Of a stretch of DNA of 64,000 nt, positions 43,282 to 51,929 are shown one piece after another (position 1 is the first letter of the stretch; every line of letters starts with the position of its first letter). The notes beneath the pieces are model-generated. The model saw only the letters and a program-made list of their open reading frames with translations. It was not told the origin of the DNA and did no database searches. This DNA is from Maritalea mobilis (GTDB lineage Bacteria; Pseudomonadota; Alphaproteobacteria; Rhizobiales; Devosiaceae): contig NZ_SNYR01000001.1 in NCBI RefSeq assembly GCF_004363175.1, positions 682,001-746,000 on the forward strand, read 5' to 3'. The position numbers and the translations under genes were made by a program.

Positions 43282-44781
43282 CTAGCTCATATAGTTGACC
43301 ATGCTCAACCGATTGAGAATGGAAGCTGTTTGATAGCTGGCTTCCATCCGCGTTTTCAGTTGCATGATTTGCATGGCAACTTCTTCCATGGAAACAGTTT
43401 CAATTTCTGCCAGCATATTTTCCAATGCAGCCTTTTGCTGCCCATGCCGCTCTGAAATGCGATGCGCTGTGGTCTTGGCCAAACCAAGCTCCATTTGCAC
43501 CACTTCGATAGACCCTTGCTCTGAATTGTGGGTTTCCGCCAAACGCTCGCGCACCGCGCCATTCATGGCTTCATAGCGCTCGGTTGCCTTCGGATCAGAT
43601 GGTGAAAAGCCTTCAGCAGCAAACACAGCGAGAGACTGCATCAATTTGGCAAAGCCATTCTCATTGGCCTGCACCCCATAATTGACGCGAGTATTCTCAT
43701 CCACGCGCGCCTGAGAAGTTAAGCGCGGATTTGTTGCGCTTTCACCTTGATACCAGATCACGGTGTCCGCATCGGTGGCGGGCACCAGTGCTGTGGCGCT
43801 GTCATATGGTGGGCCATCAACGCGCATCGGTGCATCGCCATTGGCGTTGAAAAAGCTGTCTGCTGCTGCAAAAGAAGATGCCGCAGTCAGTTTGGTTTCA
43901 GCAAAATGCCCCAACCGCTCATTCAAAGCCGCCTGCATATTTGCGGCCGTATCCGCAATGCTACCGCCAATCTGAAACTCATCCGGGCTTTGCGGCGTGC
44001 CTGCAACAGCTTTCAGTTCAAGCGTAAAACTGGTGCCATCGGGCAAGTCCAAGCCAATCATAATGCGTTCATTATCAGCAGGTTGGCTTGTGAACTCGAT
44101 TGTAGCACTTGGCGGCGCACCTGTCGGTCCAGTCAGTGTTGTTGAACCACCATCGGAAGAAAGACTATCTAGCTTAAAGCCAAAGGGATGCGTGCCATCT
44201 TCAGCGATGGTAACAGTTGTGCCAACAACCCCATTGGTCAACCGACCTAGACCGGAAGCGCCCAAATCAGCCTCACGACGTTGCGCCATGATCGTGCGGA
44301 AACCATCCTTGCCATCCGCGCCATTCATCAAAGCGTCAAAGCTTGCAACCGGATCATTCTCAGTTGCGTTGCCCGCCAATAGATGCCGGCCATTCAAGTC
44401 AGAATTTAGTAGGTCGATCACCTCTTTCATCCTGTTTTCTGCCAAATATTGCGCGGCAGTCATGTTCACACCATTGATCTCAAACGATCCTTGCTGTGCG
44501 GATGAACGGGTTTCGTCCTCAATCTGATCAATACGTGAAATCACATCGTCCAAAAAGTTGAGCCGAATATCTACATTGTCCAAATTGTGCTGATAAGTTT
44601 GCAACGCACTTGTGCGGGCCCGGAGGGTCATGTCCACAACCCGGTCAGCGCCCAGGTCAGACAATGTTTGCGCCCGTTCGCCAGTGGCCAATTGCTGGTT
44701 CAGCACATCCAACTGATTGCGCATATCAGAGATGGCGCGATAGCTGAATTTTGCGGGAAATAGCGAGTTATTTACGATCAT
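43282..44781 (-). CDS. flgL: flagellar hook-associated protein FlgL (HAP3)
   Basis: Junction protein between hook and filament. 499 residues, longer than the enterobacterial form (about 317): the flagellin-like N-terminus (FSYRAISDMRNQLDVLNQQLATGERAQTLSDLGADR) and C-terminus (MQIMQLKTRMEASYQTASILNRLSMVNYMS) enclose a central insertion from about 175 to 390. Last gene of flgE-flgK-flgL; starts 13 bp after flgK. Confidence 0.93.
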   Translation of the reverse strand: MIVNNSLFPAKFSYRAISDMRNQLDVLNQQLATGERAQTLSDLGADRVVDMTLRARTSALQTYQHNLDNVDIRLNFLDDVISRIDQIEDETRSSAQQGSFEINGVNMTAAQYLAENRMKEVIDLLNSDLNGRHLLAGNATENDPVASFDALMNGADGKDGFRTIMAQRREADLGASGLGRLTNGVVGTTVTIAEDGTHPFGFKLDSLSSDGGSTTLTGPTGAPPSATIEFTSQPADNERIMIGLDLPDGTSFTLELKAVAGTPQSPDEFQIGGSIADTAANMQAALNERLGHFAETKLTAASSFAAADSFFNANGDAPMRVDGPPYDSATALVPATDADTVIWYQGESATNPRLTSQARVDENTRVNYGVQANENGFAKLMQSLAVFAAEGFSPSDPKATERYEAMNGAVRERLAETHNSEQGSIEVVQMELGLAKTTAHRISERHGQQKAALENMLAEIETVSMEEVAMQIMQLKTRMEASYQTASILNRLSMVNYMS

Positions 44782-44793
44782 ATCTCAATCCCC

Positions 44794-46647
44794 TTAAAAC
44801 GCCTGCATCAGACGGTCGAGCAGTTCTTGCGCAATGGTCATCACCCGAGCATTGGCCGCATAAGCATTTTGCAGTTCCAAAAGCTTGCCCATTTCTTTGT
44901 CAATATCCACGCCATAGGCATCTTCCGCCCGCATTTCCAAAGTCTGGATAAGCTTGCCCTGATGGTTGTGCGCCTGCTTTGTGGTGGCAATGTCATTGCC
45001 CTGATAATTGAGCGCTTGCCGCACAATCTCTTCCACATTGCCATTCAAGCGGAATGCACCCTGCCCTTGCGCCGCACTTTCAGCGCGGAAGGTCATGGAG
45101 TTAAGCCGATCAACCAAATAGTTGGGCCTATCAGCATCGCCAATTGGCGTCAGTGGAGATGTGGAATGTTGCACCAACAGGCTATTATCAGCCACCACAT
45201 CTTGGTTGACCATCATGCGCAGCGCAAAGCCGCGTTTCTGAGGCGAGCCATCCAAAGAATTGGTGAAAGCACCTGTGTTGTCCATAAATAGCGACATGCC
45301 CAAGCCGCCATCTTGCGTGCCTGTGGCCGTGGTTTGCACCACCATGGAATGAATGTCTGAATTGTTTGGCGCGCCATCATCCATAATGCGCAACACATCG
45401 CCGGACGGGTTGGACACGGTTACATCAGGCCCCAGCGCCGCGTTCAAAGCGGTTGCCACCGCGCCAATACCACCCGAGAAATCAAGACCAATGGTGCGCA
45501 CGCCGCTCTCGTCCGTGCTGTCCATCGGCAGTTTGCTCGGGTCGTCCACACGCACCACGCGCACAGTTTCGGGCGTGCCACCAACTTCATATTTCACAGT
45601 GAAGCTGTTGCCCGGCAACATCGCGCCAAGATCAGCCTCAAAACCATCTGCACCACCGGCTGCAACCGCCGTGCCATCTGTGTCGATTGTGGACATGGCT
45701 TGCGCCAAGCCAGCAGCAATCTCATCCAATTGATCTTGCGCCGTCACCAAGCGGTTATCGCGCAAATCCAACAAAGACGAAATGCGACCAGAGGTCAGCA
45801 AATCATGGGCAACAACATCAATTTCCAAATTGGCAGGCGTCACCAATTTCAACGAACCTACGCCATTCAAAGCGGGGTCCGGGTCATATAGCGAGGTCGG
45901 TGATAGGCTACCGGCATTCTCGAATTTGAAAGTGGAGTGCTTCTCGCCATCCAACAATCCGACGCCAGTTTTGGTCATCACATTGATGGTGCCATTGTCA
46001 TTATATTGCACATTAATGTCGATCAGCTCGCTCACCTGCGCCAACAGGCGATCACGATCATCCATAATGCTCAAACGTGTGTCGTCAATTTTGGTCGTGT
46101 CCATCAACTCTTGGTTGATCTTAGACAACAATTCCAAATTCTGGTTGAGGTCCGACACATGTGTGAAAATCTGGCTTTCTGCCTCCTGCCGCATGCCCTG
46201 CACAGATCGAGAAAGAAAATTCAGAGATTCCGCCATGGTTTGCGCCCGGTCCACCACATCGGCGCGGGTCACAAAATCTTCCGGGCTGGTCGCTAATTCC
46301 TGCAGCGCGCCCTTAAAATTCGCAAGTTGGGTATCAAGGGAATTGATATCGCCGGGCTTGCCCAAAAGCAGCTCAAGCCGCCCCAAAAACTCGGCACGCA
46401 CATCCAGCGCGCCCATGCGGCTGGTCTCGCGCTGGGTTTGCGTTTCAAGCGCCTGCACATAGGCCCGTTGAATTTGCGCCACCCGCACATTGGAGCTGGT
46501 GCCGCGGAAATTATCAATCAGCGCAACGCTTTGTCGGTGATAGCCAGGCGTTCCCGAATTGGCAACGTTTCGCGACACAATGTCCAGACTACGCTGGTTT
46601 ACATTCAATCCCGATAAAGCATTACTCAATGTTACAGAAAGGCCCAT
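44794..46647 (-). CDS. flgK: flagellar hook-associated protein FlgK (HAP1)
   Basis: First hook-filament junction protein. 617 residues: N-terminal LSNALSGLNVNQRSLDIVSRNVANSGTPGYHRQSV, a long helical region, a variable centre (about 300-470) and C-terminal DIDKEMGKLLELQNAYAANARVMTIAQELLDRLMQAF. 58 bp after flgE, same strand. Confidence 0.96.
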   Translation of the reverse strand: MGLSVTLSNALSGLNVNQRSLDIVSRNVANSGTPGYHRQSVALIDNFRGTSSNVRVAQIQRAYVQALETQTQRETSRMGALDVRAEFLGRLELLLGKPGDINSLDTQLANFKGALQELATSPEDFVTRADVVDRAQTMAESLNFLSRSVQGMRQEAESQIFTHVSDLNQNLELLSKINQELMDTTKIDDTRLSIMDDRDRLLAQVSELIDINVQYNDNGTINVMTKTGVGLLDGEKHSTFKFENAGSLSPTSLYDPDPALNGVGSLKLVTPANLEIDVVAHDLLTSGRISSLLDLRDNRLVTAQDQLDEIAAGLAQAMSTIDTDGTAVAAGGADGFEADLGAMLPGNSFTVKYEVGGTPETVRVVRVDDPSKLPMDSTDESGVRTIGLDFSGGIGAVATALNAALGPDVTVSNPSGDVLRIMDDGAPNNSDIHSMVVQTTATGTQDGGLGMSLFMDNTGAFTNSLDGSPQKRGFALRMMVNQDVVADNSLLVQHSTSPLTPIGDADRPNYLVDRLNSMTFRAESAAQGQGAFRLNGNVEEIVRQALNYQGNDIATTKQAHNHQGKLIQTLEMRAEDAYGVDIDKEMGKLLELQNAYAANARVMTIAQELLDRLMQAF

Positions 46648-46705
46648 AGGTCACCCTTTAGCGCATCAATTTAAAATGGGCGGCGGTTAAACCGCCCCAG
46701 CTCAA

Positions 46706-48079
46706 TTATCTCACCATGTTCAATGCTTCTTGCAGCATCTCATCCGAGCTGGTCACAATCCGTGTACCCGCCGAATAGGCTTGCTGCGTCACAATCAATT
46801 TGGTGAATTCTTCAGAAATATCGGTGTTCGACTGTTCCAGCGCAGCGCCGGTCACATTGCCATCAATATCCAAGATTGGCGTACCGGATTCTGAGGTCGC
46901 TGAATAAAGCCCGCCATCATAGCGCTTCAACTCGTTCGGCGCGTTAAAGCTGGCTGTCACCACTTGGGCTAATTCCACCTTTTTACCGTTGGAATAGTTG
47001 GCAACAATCCGGCCTTCCCGGTTCACTTCAACCGACACAAATTCACCAGCCGGATAACCATTTTGCGACAGCTTGGTCACTTCGGTCGTGCCGTTTGGAT
47101 CAGCAAATTGTGTCACGCCGTTGCTGCCATGCTGCAAAGTCACGTCACCAATATTGATGCCATCAATGGTAAGACCTGTCAGGTTCACAGATGAAATTGT
47201 TGGTGACAACGAACCGTTGGTGCCGAACACATAATCTGTGCCCACATTCTGCCATTGCGGGTCGGTGCCAGTGGCATCCGCGTCAGACTGATAGAACAAG
47301 TTCCAAGTGTCTTGGCCACCATTGGCAAATGAATCTGTTTTCGCCCAGCGCAACTGCACGTTCGCTGGCGCACCGTTTTCCGCATAAACGGTGATCGCAC
47401 CACCCGCAATCGAGTCTGCTAGGAATTTGTCGCTTTCGTTGGCCGTTACAAAGCCACCGCCGCCCGTGGTCGGATCATCGGTATAATCAGCAGAGTCCAA
47501 AAGTTCAGAGTTCGCGTTTACAGGGTCATAACCCGCATTCTTAGGCAATTGCGGCAGGTTCAACTGATAATTAAACACCGCAGTCCGCTGCGCAGGCAAA
47601 AAGGCGTTATCGAGCTGAATAACTTCTGGCACAGACCCGGCCACGTTCCCCGTCACGCTGTCAATCGGCAGCCCCTTAAGGAAGGCGTTTGAACCATTGA
47701 CCAGATACCCCTCTTTATCTACGTCAAAGTCGCCACGGCGCGTGTAAAAATCTGTGCCGCCAAACACCGCATTGCCGTCATTGGTGCCGATTTTTTGCTC
47801 AACCACAAAAAAGCCATCGCCATTGATCGCCATATAGGTGTTCCGGCCCGCAGTGGTCACATCACCCTGCAAATCGTTTGTTGCCCGCGACAGCGCCATC
47901 ACCGCGCCAGCAACCTGGCGGCTAACTGGTGCATCGGGGATCAAATCAACAAAGTCGGTTTCAATCCGTTTATAAGCCGTGGTTTGCGAGTTGGCGATAT
48001 TGCCCGAGATATGCTCCAACGCAAAAGACTGAGCTTGTAGCCCGGTTACTGCAGTGGATAGCGCCCCATAGATACCCAT
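46706..48079 (-). CDS. flgE: flagellar hook protein FlgE
   Basis: Hook subunit. 457 residues: N-terminal MGIYGALSTAVTGLQAQSFALEHISGNIANSQTTAYKRIET, the MAINGDGFFVV block, variable outer domains and C-terminal LEQSNTDISEEFTKLIVTQQAYSAGTRIVTSSDEMLQEALNMVR. AAGGAGAAATAA before ATG. First gene of flgE-flgK-flgL, with a sigma-54 promoter and a palindromic enhancer upstream. Confidence 0.96.
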   Translation of the reverse strand: MGIYGALSTAVTGLQAQSFALEHISGNIANSQTTAYKRIETDFVDLIPDAPVSRQVAGAVMALSRATNDLQGDVTTAGRNTYMAINGDGFFVVEQKIGTNDGNAVFGGTDFYTRRGDFDVDKEGYLVNGSNAFLKGLPIDSVTGNVAGSVPEVIQLDNAFLPAQRTAVFNYQLNLPQLPKNAGYDPVNANSELLDSADYTDDPTTGGGGFVTANESDKFLADSIAGGAITVYAENGAPANVQLRWAKTDSFANGGQDTWNLFYQSDADATGTDPQWQNVGTDYVFGTNGSLSPTISSVNLTGLTIDGINIGDVTLQHGSNGVTQFADPNGTTEVTKLSQNGYPAGEFVSVEVNREGRIVANYSNGKKVELAQVVTASFNAPNELKRYDGGLYSATSESGTPILDIDGNVTGAALEQSNTDISEEFTKLIVTQQAYSAGTRIVTSSDEMLQEALNMVR

Positions 48080-48127
48080 TTATTTCTCCTTACTGTCGAT
48101 GCGGACATCGAAATCCACCTGAAGCAA

Positions 48128-48143
48128 TGCAAAAGGGATGCCA
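48128..48143 (-). promoter_or_regulatory. sigma-54 promoter of flgE (TGGCATCCCTTTTGCA)
   Basis: On the minus strand TGGCA-N6-TTGCA with GG (48142-48141), exactly ten bases, GC (48130-48129); the best match to the sigma-54 consensus in the window. The start codon is about 50 bases downstream of the -12 element. Confidence 0.75.
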
Positions 48144-48228
48144 ATTTTTAAACCATTGATTTTATTGATATTTACAATTCACTAACCATAAATATGGCGA
48201 CCAAACCGGAATCTTTTACCAGCTTAGG

Positions 48229-48241
48229 GGCAATTTTTGCC
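48229..48241. promoter_or_regulatory. GGCA-N5-TGCC palindrome upstream of flgE (enhancer)
   Basis: GGCAATTTTTGCC, extended to GGGCAATTTTTGCCC, centred 93 bp upstream of the flgE -24 element. A weak second copy (GGAATCTTTTACC, 48208-48220) lies between it and the promoter. The distance is almost the same as at flgF. Confidence 0.6.
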
Positions 48242-48315
48242 CAGCCGCATCAAAATTGCCGAACCGCCATGCGCATCAGTGACTTGAGCACAATTACGAA
48301 ACCCGCTAAGACCGG

Positions 48316-49209
48316 ATGAACAACAGTGGAAACCAAAAGATGATTTTCAATTCGCCAGATGAGTTTTTGAATGCGCCGCGCAAATGCATCACTGCATTTG
48401 GCATGTCTGGCGTGGGCAAAACCCATTTCGCCAACAAGTTGCGCGATCAGAACTGGTTCCACTATTCCGTCGATTACCGCATTGGCACCCGCTATATGGG
48501 CGAGCACATTGTTGATAATTTCAAACAATGCGCCATGAAGGACCCGTTTTTGGCCAATCTGCTGCGCACCGACAGCATTTTTATTGGCTCAAACATCACC
48601 TTCAACAATTTGTCGCCCCTCTCCACCTATCTTGGAAAGCCGGGCAACCCAGAATTGGGCGGCATCCCGTTTGACGAATATAAGCGCCGCCAAGCACAGC
48701 ATCGCCAGGCTGAAATCTCTGCCATGCTGGATACCCCATACTTCATAGACCGCGCCAAGCGCCTCTATGGCTATGATCATTTCATTGCCGATAGCTCAGG
48801 CTCATTCTGTGAAGTGATCGACCTTGATGACCCGCAAGATCCCGTCTTAGAAGCTGTAACAGGTTCGTCCGCGCTGCTCTATATTCGCGGCACAGAAGAA
48901 GACGAAGAAAAACTGATTGCGCGTTTCAAAAAAGCGCCAAAGCCGATGTATTACGCGCCGAAATTGCTCGACCAGAAATGGCAGCAATACAAGCAAGAGA
49001 ATAAAATCGTCCATGATCAGGATGTCGATCCAGACGCCTTTATGATCTGGGTGTTCTCCACTGCTCTGCGCCACCGCTTGCCCCTTTATCAGCAAATCGC
49101 TGACCAGCATGGCTACGTCATCGAAGCCGCTGATTTGGCCACTATGCGAGATATGGAAGATTTTGATGCGATGATGGCGGCCGCCATCACAAATCGCAAC
49201 AAAGCTTGA
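48316..49209 (+). CDS. P-loop ATPase-like protein, unknown role
   Basis: 297 residues with Walker A GMSGVGKTH at about residues 29-37, ITAFG before it as the first strand, and a possible Walker B/base strand in HFIADSSGSFCEVIDL. No membrane segment. It looks like a small-molecule kinase or NTPase of the P-loop class (VDYRIGTRYMGEHIVDNFKQ follows the P loop), but I cannot name a family. It is divergent from flgE and upstream of metA; nothing ties it to either. ATG at 48316 is used; 48340 is possible. Confidence 0.75.
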   Translation: MNNSGNQKMIFNSPDEFLNAPRKCITAFGMSGVGKTHFANKLRDQNWFHYSVDYRIGTRYMGEHIVDNFKQCAMKDPFLANLLRTDSIFIGSNITFNNLSPLSTYLGKPGNPELGGIPFDEYKRRQAQHRQAEISAMLDTPYFIDRAKRLYGYDHFIADSSGSFCEVIDLDDPQDPVLEAVTGSSALLYIRGTEEDEEKLIARFKKAPKPMYYAPKLLDQKWQQYKQENKIVHDQDVDPDAFMIWVFSTALRHRLPLYQQIADQHGYVIEAADLATMRDMEDFDAMMAAAITNRNKA

Positions 49210-49269
49210 TCAATCTCTCATTACCGCCTAAACCAAAAACCCTCTTAAATCTCTAATCGGAGTACTCCA

Positions 49270-50184
49270 ATGCCCATCAAGATTCCTAATCATTTGCCCG
49301 CGCGTCAAATTTTGGAAGAAGAGGGCATTATGGTGATGGACGAGTCCCGCGCCACCACGCAGGACATTCGCCCGCTGCAAATCGGCTTACTCAATCTGAT
49401 GCCCAATAAAGAGCGCACAGAAACCCAGTTTGCCCGCCTTATCGGCGCAACGCCCTTGCAGGTTGATTTGACCCTTGTGCGCATTTCAAACCACCAATCC
49501 AAAAATGTAGCGCAGGATCACCTTGAAGCCTTCTATAAGACTTGGGACGAAGTGAAAGATCGCAAGTTTGACGGCTTTATCGTCACTGGCGCGCCGATCG
49601 CCCATCTCGAATTCAAAGATGTTGGCTATTGGGATGAAATGGTTGACATTATGAACTGGACGCGCACCAATGTGCACACCACCATGTTTGTATGCTGGGG
49701 CGCTCAAGCAGCGCTGCACCATTTCCACAATGTCCAGCGCTTCCGTCGTCCGAAAAAGGCCTTCGGCGTTTACCGCCATCAAGCGGCAACCCACGCCTCG
49801 CCTTATCTCTTGGGCTTCTCAGACGATTTCGCGATCCCTGTGTCTCGCATCAACGATATTGACCATGCCTCTGTGCCGAATAATTTGGAAGTGCTGATCA
49901 ATTCAAAAGAAGTTGGCCTTTGCCTCCTTAACGATCCTGATCACCGTCAGCTCTTCATGCTGAACCATTTGGAATATGACCATAAATCACTGGTGGAAGA
50001 ATATTTACGAGACAAAGAAGCCGGCCTCGACACGCCACCACCCGTCAACACGTTCCCAAATGATGACATTACCCAAGAGCCCCTAAACCGCTGGCGCTCT
50101 CACGCCTATTTGCTGTTCGGCAATTGGATCAATCAAATGTATCAAACCACCGAATACGACCTAAACAAAATCGGCACCAAATAA
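49270..50184 (+). CDS. metA: homoserine O-acyltransferase MetA
   Basis: First step of methionine synthesis from homoserine, using succinyl- or acetyl-CoA (MetA sequences cannot be assigned to one donor by eye). 304 residues: PIKIPNHLPARQILEEEGI, LNLMPNKERTETQFARL, the catalytic cysteine in VCWGAQAALHH, and the His/Glu pair in NHLEYDHKSLVEEY. The ribosome binding site GGAG is part of the palindrome GGAGTACTCC (49259-49268). I do not see a SAM-II riboswitch in the 60-bp leader. Confidence 0.95.
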   Translation: MPIKIPNHLPARQILEEEGIMVMDESRATTQDIRPLQIGLLNLMPNKERTETQFARLIGATPLQVDLTLVRISNHQSKNVAQDHLEAFYKTWDEVKDRKFDGFIVTGAPIAHLEFKDVGYWDEMVDIMNWTRTNVHTTMFVCWGAQAALHHFHNVQRFRRPKKAFGVYRHQAATHASPYLLGFSDDFAIPVSRINDIDHASVPNNLEVLINSKEVGLCLLNDPDHRQLFMLNHLEYDHKSLVEEYLRDKEAGLDTPPPVNTFPNDDITQEPLNRWRSHAYLLFGNWINQMYQTTEYDLNKIGTK

Positions 50185-50207
50185 GCTGAATCAAATCTCG
50201 AAACATG

Positions 50208-50249
50208 AGAGCCAAGCATTTGTTTTAACAGCATTTGCTTGGCTCTTTT
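50208..50249 (+). terminator. rho-independent terminator of metA
   Basis: Perfect 11-bp stem AGAGCCAAGCA/TGCTTGGCTCT with a 17-base loop, then TTTC. The 3' edge (GGCTCTTTTC) is also the first part of the tandem repeat that follows. Confidence 0.88.
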
Positions 50250-50396
50250 CTTGCCGCCACCGGTCGCTATCGCTCCCGTCCCCGGCACCCCCGGCTCTTT
50301 TCTTGCCGCCACCGGTCGCTATCGCTCCCGTTCCCGGCACCCCGGCTCTTTTTCGCCGCCACCGCTCGCTGCGCTCCCGTCCCCGGCACCCCCGCC
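50241..50396. repeat. three tandem copies of a 51-53 bp unit
   Basis: Each copy begins GGCTCTTTT at 50241, 50293 and 50344 and continues with CCGCCACCGGTCGCT, CGCTCCCG and CCCCGGCACCCC. The first two are almost identical; the third has diverged (CGCTCGCTGCGC). Single reverse-complement copies of the GC-rich part are at 60267-60307 and 60917-60956. Confidence 0.8.
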
Positions 50397-50690
50397 ATTG
50401 GCAGCCCGAGTTAAAGTTGGAACATCCCGCCCCCAACGTCATTACCGGGCTTGACCCGGTAATCCATACAGCGCCAGCCATCTGTGCCCCACGTCCCGCC
50501 ACCCTCGCGTCATTGCAAGACTTGATCTTGCAATCCATTTCACGACAACACACAGCACGAAGCCAACTCTTTTCCCGTTTGCCATCCCACCCCGCCGCCC
50601 CGGACTTGATCCGGGGCCACACAACCTCAGGCACGAAACACTCATCACGCACACCGCCACCAAAAACCAAATCCACCCACCCCCTTGCAA
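50397..50690. repeat. intergenic mosaic of palindromic repeats
   Basis: No gene seen. Contains the palindrome ATTACCGGGCTTGACCCGGTAAT (in pieces; 50441-50463), the element GTCATTGCAAGACTTGATCT...CACGA (50509-50560, recurs at 52650 and, changed, at 60712) and CCCCGGACTTGATCCGGGG (50599-50617, recurs at 52501 and 52921). These are short interspersed palindromes typical of alphaproteobacterial intergenic regions. Confidence 0.65.
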
Positions 50691-50709
50691 ATATATCTAC
50701 TAGATATAT
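50691..50709. promoter_or_regulatory. operator ATATATCTA-C-TAGATATAT upstream of the hydrolase-PadR operon
   Basis: Perfect 9-bp inverted repeat around one base, 33 bp before the hydrolase start, overlapping the AT-rich promoter. The second gene of the operon is a PadR regulator, whose family binds sites of this size. Confidence 0.6.
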
Positions 50710-50741
50710 ATAAGACCCAGTTTTGCTTTTGGAGAAACCTT

Positions 50742-51929
50742 ATGAAACGGCTTTGGTTTATCGCCATCCCCCTCATTTTGATGATAGGCGGCGCCCTTCT
50801 CATCCTGATTATGCTGCAACCCGCACTGCCTGCCCCATCAGGCCCACACCTCGTCGGCTATCAACGCACCAACATTGAACAGGGCGACCGCTGGGTGGAT
50901 GTACAAATCTTCTACCCTGCGACAGAAAAGAGCGACCAGCAGCCACCTGCAATGCCCAAAACCCTCGCCGCCCAAATGGCGAAAAGCTTTGGTGCGCCAG
51001 AGGCTGCGATGCAAGATGATCGACCGCTCCCCGCCTATATCGGCGCCAAAGCCGTTGCCGGGTCGCATCCCGTGATCATCTTCAACCATGGCCATGGCAT
51101 GTACGCAGGGCAAAACAGTCATCAAGTGATGGAATTGGCCAGCCAAGGCTATGTCGTCATGGCCATCAGCCATCCGGGGCACAGCCTTGTTGCCTTTAAA
51201 GGCGATGAGCCAACCCTCAAGTCTGAAGATGTCGCCAACTACCCACCGGAAGTGGCGAAAGCTCTGCTCACCCGCCAAGCCGAAGGCTATGACGCTTTGC
51301 GCCAAACCAATTCGATGGACGAGTGGACAACCACCATGCACGCGCTCGAAACCGAAGCCTTTGGTGAGATTAGCGGCCAGTTCCAAGATTGGATCGACAA
51401 TAACAAACTTGTGCTGGACCAACTCCCAGCACTGCAATCTGGCGCCATCTCCACCACCGTCGCAGGCACGCTAGACCTCGACAATATTGGCTATTTCGGC
51501 CACTCATTCGGTGGTGCGGTGGCTACCCACATGAATATGCAAGATGATCGCGTCAGCGCTTCTTACAGCATGGACGGCCCGGCCTTCACTTGGTCAATTG
51601 CGGAAAATCCCGCTGGCGCATTCTGCTTCGCTTATGGCAATGCCAATGATCAAGCGGGCGTAAAGTCAGATATGTCATGGGTGAACCAACAAATCGCCAA
51701 ATCCACCAACGGGTGCGAACTGGTATTTGATGGCGCAGCCCACATGAATTTCAGCGATTTGAATGAAATCTCATTCCTGAAATTCTTCGGTATGTTGGGG
51801 CCAGTTGACCATCAGGTGATGCGCAACAGCCTCAATCAATCCCTTGTTGAGTTCTTCAATTCCACCTTGCGCAATCAAGGCGAATTGACCCAAGTTGAGG
51901 GCACCGAACTCATGCAACATAAAAGCTGA
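50742..51929 (+). CDS. membrane-anchored alpha/beta hydrolase, PAF-acetylhydrolase-like
   Basis: 395 residues with an N-terminal membrane anchor (residues 3-26), a beta-rich start (YQRTNIEQGDRWVDVQIFYPAT), the oxyanion-region PVIIFNHGHGMYAG, the nucleophile elbow GHSFGG with catalytic Ser, and a C-terminal His in GAAHMNFSDL. The layout resembles PAF-acetylhydrolase isoform II/chlorophyllase-like esterases; the substrate is unknown. ATG at 50742 follows GGAG; the upstream ATG at 50685 would translate through the operator. The stop overlaps padR by one base. Confidence 0.82.
   Translation: MKRLWFIAIPLILMIGGALLILIMLQPALPAPSGPHLVGYQRTNIEQGDRWVDVQIFYPATEKSDQQPPAMPKTLAAQMAKSFGAPEAAMQDDRPLPAYIGAKAVAGSHPVIIFNHGHGMYAGQNSHQVMELASQGYVVMAISHPGHSLVAFKGDEPTLKSEDVANYPPEVAKALLTRQAEGYDALRQTNSMDEWTTTMHALETEAFGEISGQFQDWIDNNKLVLDQLPALQSGAISTTVAGTLDLDNIGYFGHSFGGAVATHMNMQDDRVSASYSMDGPAFTWSIAENPAGAFCFAYGNANDQAGVKSDMSWVNQQIAKSTNGCELVFDGAAHMNFSDLNEISFLKFFGMLGPVDHQVMRNSLNQSLVEFFNSTLRNQGELTQVEGTELMQHKS

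Noticed and set aside
49210-49269. SAM-II riboswitch before metA
   Set aside because: Searched for because it is frequent in Rhizobiales; the 60-bp gap shows neither the conserved blocks nor the pseudoknot pairing.
50241-50396. possible CRISPR-like array
   Set aside because: The three units are contiguous tandem repeats with no unique spacers, and no cas gene is nearby.
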